Source: UBA11164 sp002420085 (GTDB lineage: Bacteria; Pseudomonadota; Gammaproteobacteria; Xanthomonadales; Xanthomonadaceae). Taken from it: a DNA stretch of 19,866 nucleotides. Both the position numbers and the translations under genes were made by a program. Below, piece by piece: positions 16,598 to 19,866 of the stretch. Numbering within the stretch: the first letter of the stretch is position 1; each line of letters starts with the position of its first letter. The notes under the pieces were generated by a model that saw only the letters and a list, made by a program, of their open reading frames with translations, searched no databases and was not told where the DNA came from. Location: contig DALYLJ010000043.1 of NCBI GenBank assembly GCA_031976395.1, positions 1 through 19,866 of the forward strand, written 5' to 3'.

Positions 16598-18966
16598 GGT
16601 TCGCGATGGCACCGACCGCTGCACCTGCCGACCCGAAATCGGCCGGGCTCGACCCGCACATCGCCCCGCCAGCAGCGGAGCGGTCGAACCCCGGGGTCCG
16701 GGCCACCGATCATCACCGCCCGCACCGGCCATTCGCCCTGGCCGTCACCTTGCTGATCCTGTTCGCCATGACCGCACCGGCACTCGCCGAACGACTGACC
16801 CTCGAAGCCATCACCGGCGACGCCGCCCTGTCCGGCCCGACCCTGATCAAACCGGCCTTCGCACCGGATGGCCGACGGATCACCTACCTCAAGGGTCGGC
16901 CCGAGGACCGCAATCGACTCGATCTGTGGGCCTACGAGATCGCCACCGGCCAGCATGCCCGTCTGGTCGATGCCGACCGCCTGGTCGGCGCGACCGAAAC
17001 CCTCTCGGCGGAAGAACAGGCCCGGCGTGAACGCCAGCGCATCGCCGCCCTGTCCGGCATCGTCGAATACCGCTGGGCACCGGATGGTCACAGCATCCTG
17101 TTTCCGCTGGGTGGCAGCCTCTATCTCTATCGCCTTGATGCCGAGCCCGGCCTGGATCCGGTCCGCAAACTCGACAGCGGCGACGGCTTCGCCCTCGATC
17201 CACGCTTTTCTCCGGCCGGCGGCTACGTCAGCTATGTCGCCGACCGCGACCTCTGGGCCATCGAACTGGCCAGCGACAAGCGCATCCGGCTGACCCGCGA
17301 CGGCTCCGATACCATCGCCAACGGCATCGCCGAATTCGTCGCTGATGAGGAAATGGACCGTCACACCGGTTACTGGTGGGCACCGGACGACAGCGCGATC
17401 GCCTTCGCCCGGATCGACGAAGCCCCGGTGCCATTGCGCCGACGGATCGAAATCGAGGCCGGCGGTGCCCGGGTCGTTGATCAGCGCTATCCGGCGGCCG
17501 GCGAAGCCAATGTCGATATCCGCCTGGGCGTGGTCCCGCTGGCGGGCAGCAAGACCGGCAAGACCCAGTGGCTCGACCTCGGCAAGGACACCGACATCTA
17601 TCTCGCCCGGGTCGATTGGCTCGACAGCCGCCGACTCGCCTACCAGCGGCAGAGCCGCAACCAGCGTCGGCTCGACCTGATCCTGGTGGACTGGCCGACC
17701 GGCCAGCAGAAGACCCTGGTCTCGGAAACCGCCCAGACCTGGGTGCCCCTGCACAGCGACCTGCGCTTCCTGCCCGACGGCGCCGGCTTCATCTGGAGTT
17801 CCGAACGAACCGGCTACCAGCATCTGTACCGCTACGACCTCGAAGGCAACATCCAGGCACAGCTCACCCATGGCGACTGGCCGGTCGATGCCGTTCTGGC
17901 GGTCGATCCCGTGCGCAGCCGGGTCTACTTCGCGGCCGGCAAGGAGTCACCCCTTGAACGGCAGGTCTACCACGTCGCCCTGACCGGCGGCGAACCGGTT
18001 CGGGTGAGTACGGCCGAAGGCTGGCATGACGCCGTGTTCGGCCCCGGCGCCGGCATGTTCGTCGATGTCTGGTCGAATACCGAACAGCCACCACGCACCG
18101 AACTGTTCGATGCCGATGGTCGCGCGATTGCCACCCTGCTCGACAACGACCCCAACCACCCCGACCATCCGTATCATCGTTTCCGCGCCAGTCACATCAC
18201 CCCGGAATTCGGTGCCCTGGCCGCTGCCGATGGCCAGGTGCTGCATTACAGCCTGCTCAAGCCGGCCGGCTTCGACGCCCGGCGGAAGTACCCGGTTGTG
18301 GTCTACGTCTACGGCGGCCCGGCCGCCCAGACCGTCACCCGCACCTGGCCCGGACGCGGCGATCACTTCTTCAACCAGTATCTGGCCCAGAACGGCTACC
18401 TGGTGTTCTCCATCGACAATCGCGGCACCCCGCGCCGGGGCGCCCGCTTCGGCGGCGCGCTCTACGGCGAACAGGGCCGGGTCGAAGTCGAAGACCAGTT
18501 GCGCGGCATCGAAATGCTCAAGACCCTGCCCTGGGTCGATGGCCGACGGATCGCCGTCCACGGCTGGTCGAACGGTGGTTACATGACCCTGATGCTGTTG
18601 GCCAAGGCATCGCATGTCTACACCTGTGGCATTGCCGGTGCCCCGGTGACCGACTGGGCGCTGTACGACACCCACTACACCGAACGCTACATGGACCACC
18701 CGGCCGAGAACCCCGATGGCTACCGGCGCAGCAGCGTGTTCACCCACCTCGACGGACTGCGCGCCCGCCTGCTGCTGATCCACGGCATGGCCGACGACAA
18801 TGTCCTGTTCGAGCACAGCACCCGGCTGATGGCCAGCTTGCAGTCGCGCGGCCTGGACTTCGATCTGATGACCTACCCCGGCGCCCGGCACGGCCTGCGC
18901 GGCAGCGACGCGCTGCACCGCTACCGCACCAGCGAAGCCTTTCTCGCCCGTTGCCTCACGCCGTAA
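16594..18966 (+). CDS. Dipeptidyl peptidase IV (S9 family), exported
   Basis: Removes N-terminal dipeptides, usually X-Pro, from peptides; 790 residues. Residues about 70-530 form the beta-propeller (repeated WAPD, FSPAGG and FLPDG blades). DEEM (251-254), within FVADEEMDRHTGYWWAPDD, is the double-Glu motif that anchors the substrate N-terminus and marks DPP IV-type enzymes. Residues about 540-790 are the alpha/beta-hydrolase domain with HGWSNGGYM (nucleophile S659), HGMADDNV (Asp at 734 or 735) and ARHGL (H766). A signal segment FALAVTLLILFAMTAPALA lies at 47-65, so the product should reach the periplasm or beyond. It is preceded by an unusually long 46-residue polar stretch. ATG 16594 overlaps the GST stop (ATGA) and the only other nearby start is M5, so either the leader is long or the start is mis-set. 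It resembles Xanthomonas and Stenotrophomonas DPP IV. Confidence 0.94.
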   Translation: MRFAMAPTAAPADPKSAGLDPHIAPPAAERSNPGVRATDHHRPHRPFALAVTLLILFAMTAPALAERLTLEAITGDAALSGPTLIKPAFAPDGRRITYLKGRPEDRNRLDLWAYEIATGQHARLVDADRLVGATETLSAEEQARRERQRIAALSGIVEYRWAPDGHSILFPLGGSLYLYRLDAEPGLDPVRKLDSGDGFALDPRFSPAGGYVSYVADRDLWAIELASDKRIRLTRDGSDTIANGIAEFVADEEMDRHTGYWWAPDDSAIAFARIDEAPVPLRRRIEIEAGGARVVDQRYPAAGEANVDIRLGVVPLAGSKTGKTQWLDLGKDTDIYLARVDWLDSRRLAYQRQSRNQRRLDLILVDWPTGQQKTLVSETAQTWVPLHSDLRFLPDGAGFIWSSERTGYQHLYRYDLEGNIQAQLTHGDWPVDAVLAVDPVRSRVYFAAGKESPLERQVYHVALTGGEPVRVSTAEGWHDAVFGPGAGMFVDVWSNTEQPPRTELFDADGRAIATLLDNDPNHPDHPYHRFRASHITPEFGALAAADGQVLHYSLLKPAGFDARRKYPVVVYVYGGPAAQTVTRTWPGRGDHFFNQYLAQNGYLVFSIDNRGTPRRGARFGGALYGEQGRVEVEDQLRGIEMLKTLPWVDGRRIAVHGWSNGGYMTLMLLAKASHVYTCGIAGAPVTDWALYDTHYTERYMDHPAENPDGYRRSSVFTHLDGLRARLLLIHGMADDNVLFEHSTRLMASLQSRGLDFDLMTYPGARHGLRGSDALHRYRTSEAFLARCLTP

Positions 18967-18995
18967 CCGGTGACCGTCGGGCCGGCCTCACCCGG
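18967..18995. terminator. Possible bidirectional terminator between convergent genes
   Basis: The 31 bp between the two stop codons are almost filled by an imperfect hairpin. CCGGTGACCG (18967-18976) faces CGG-CC-TCACC-C-GG (18983-18995) with two small bulges and a 6-nt loop. No T-run follows, so terminator function rests mainly on position. Confidence 0.35.
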
Positions 18996-18997
18996 AC

Positions 18998-19804
18998 TCA
19001 CAGCGCCAGTTCGACCCAGGCCGGCGTGTGATCGCTCGGCCGCTCCCAGGTGCGCGGCTCGCGATCGATGCCGGCCGCCGTGCAGCGCGATTTCAGGGCC
19101 TCGGACAGCAGGACCAGATCGATCCGCAGGCCCAGATTGCGGCGGAACCCGGCCTGGCGGTAATCCCACCAACTGAACTGTCCGCCGTCCTGACTGTGCA
19201 GGCGCAGACTGTCGTGCAGACCGAGCGCCAGCAGCCGATTCAGCGCCGCCCGCTCGGCGGTTGACGTGAGGATGCTGTCGTCACCCCAAGCTGCGGGATC
19301 ATGCACATCGCGGGCATCCGGTGCGATGTTGAAATCACCCAGCACCACCAGATTGGGATAGCGGGCGATCTCATCGGCCAGCCAATCGTGCAGCGCCGTC
19401 AACCAGCGCAGCTTGTAGTCGTACTTTTCATCGCCGACCGCCTTGCCATTGACCACGTACAGATTGACCACCCGCAGCATCTGCCCTGCCCCTCCGGCAG
19501 GCGCCCCGATCGTCGCCGCAATCACCCGCTTCTGCTCATCGGCGAAACCGGGAATGCCGACCTGGACCTCGGACAATGGCTGGCGACTGAGGATCGCCAC
19601 CCCGTTGTAGGTCTTCTGCCCGGCAAACACGCTGCGATAGCCGAGCCCGGCCAGCGCCCCATCGGGGAACTTGCCATCCTCCAGCTTGGTTTCCTGCAAG
19701 GCCACCACATCCGGACCCGCCTGGCCCAGCCACGCCTCCAGATGCGGCAACCGGACATTCAGCGAATTGACGTTCCACGTCGCGATCTTCAAACCCACAG
19801 CCAT
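18998..19804 (-). CDS. xthA: Exodeoxyribonuclease III
   Basis: Base-excision repair enzyme: cuts DNA at abasic sites and removes 3' blocking groups, with 3'-5' exonuclease activity on duplex DNA. From ATG 19804 (AGGTGG about 7 nt upstream) it has 268 residues, as in E. coli; a GTG at 19813 would add three residues. The endonuclease/exonuclease/phosphatase fold shows all catalytic positions: ATWNVNS (N11), LQETK (E38), Y116 in NLYVVNG, LGDFNI (D157, N159), RIDLVL (D229) and SDHTP (D258, H259). VNGKAVGDEKYDYKLRWL (118-135) is the ExoIII-specific stretch separating it from other family members. It converges on the peptidase gene. Upstream, TAGACT (19837-19832) with GTTTCG 16 bp further could be a weak promoter. 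Confidence 0.95.
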   Translation of the reverse strand: MAVGLKIATWNVNSLNVRLPHLEAWLGQAGPDVVALQETKLEDGKFPDGALAGLGYRSVFAGQKTYNGVAILSRQPLSEVQVGIPGFADEQKRVIAATIGAPAGGAGQMLRVVNLYVVNGKAVGDEKYDYKLRWLTALHDWLADEIARYPNLVVLGDFNIAPDARDVHDPAAWGDDSILTSTAERAALNRLLALGLHDSLRLHSQDGGQFSWWDYRQAGFRRNLGLRIDLVLLSEALKSRCTAAGIDREPRTWERPSDHTPAWVELAL

Positions 19805-19866
19805 CGCACCCACCTGACCTCACCAGCCACAAGTCTACGGCATCGATACCGGGCGAAACTGCCAGA

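Overview
The window is a high-GC, densely packed stretch of bacterial chromosome. The gene order zwf-pgl-edd-glk-eda, an S9 dipeptidyl peptidase with the GWSNGGYM active-site motif and an ECF sigma factor beside a TPR Ser/Thr kinase all fit a gammaproteobacterium of the Lysobacterales (Xanthomonadales). The species cannot be read from the sequence, and the lineage is inferred from gene order and motifs. I found no rRNA, tRNA, CRISPR array, insertion sequence or phage gene.

Layout. (1) Positions 1-1201 (+) hold the 3' part of cca (tRNA nucleotidyltransferase), ending in a perfect hairpin that overlaps its last codons. (2) Positions 1246-5401 (-) hold two exported enzymes. One is a CehA/McbA-like PHP-fold metallohydrolase. 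The other is a serine hydrolase with five tandem N-terminal repeats in front of a beta-lactamase-fold domain, an architecture like that of polyglycine hydrolases. (3) Positions 5402-6227 have no convincing intact gene but hold a 16-bp tandem repeat, a short hexamer repeat and a possible broken gene start. (4) Positions 6228-9562 (-) hold an ECF sigma factor and a membrane Ser/Thr kinase with about ten TPR units, overlapping as GTGA. (5) Positions 9563-10125 are a divergent intergenic region carrying promoters for both sides. (6) Positions 10126-15816 (+) are a complete Entner-Doudoroff operon with glucokinase. (7) Positions 15893-18966 (+) hold a YfcG/Ure2p-like glutathione transferase overlapping a DPP IV-type peptidase. 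(8) Positions 18998-19804 (-) hold exodeoxyribonuclease III, convergent with the peptidase.

How the genes work together. Glk phosphorylates glucose, Zwf and Pgl take it to 6-phosphogluconate, and Edd and Eda split that to pyruvate and glyceraldehyde-3-phosphate. The five genes are separated by 4 bp at most or overlap, so they are probably co-transcribed and translationally coupled. The sigma-kinase pair looks like a self-contained signalling module: the sigma factor has Thr-Thr where many ECF factors carry acidic residues in region 2.2, as in sigma factors known to be switched on by phosphorylation. The two exported hydrolases and the DPP IV suggest an organism that processes extracellular or periplasmic protein. 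The items most worth a second look are the repeat-bearing serine hydrolase and the sigma-kinase pair.
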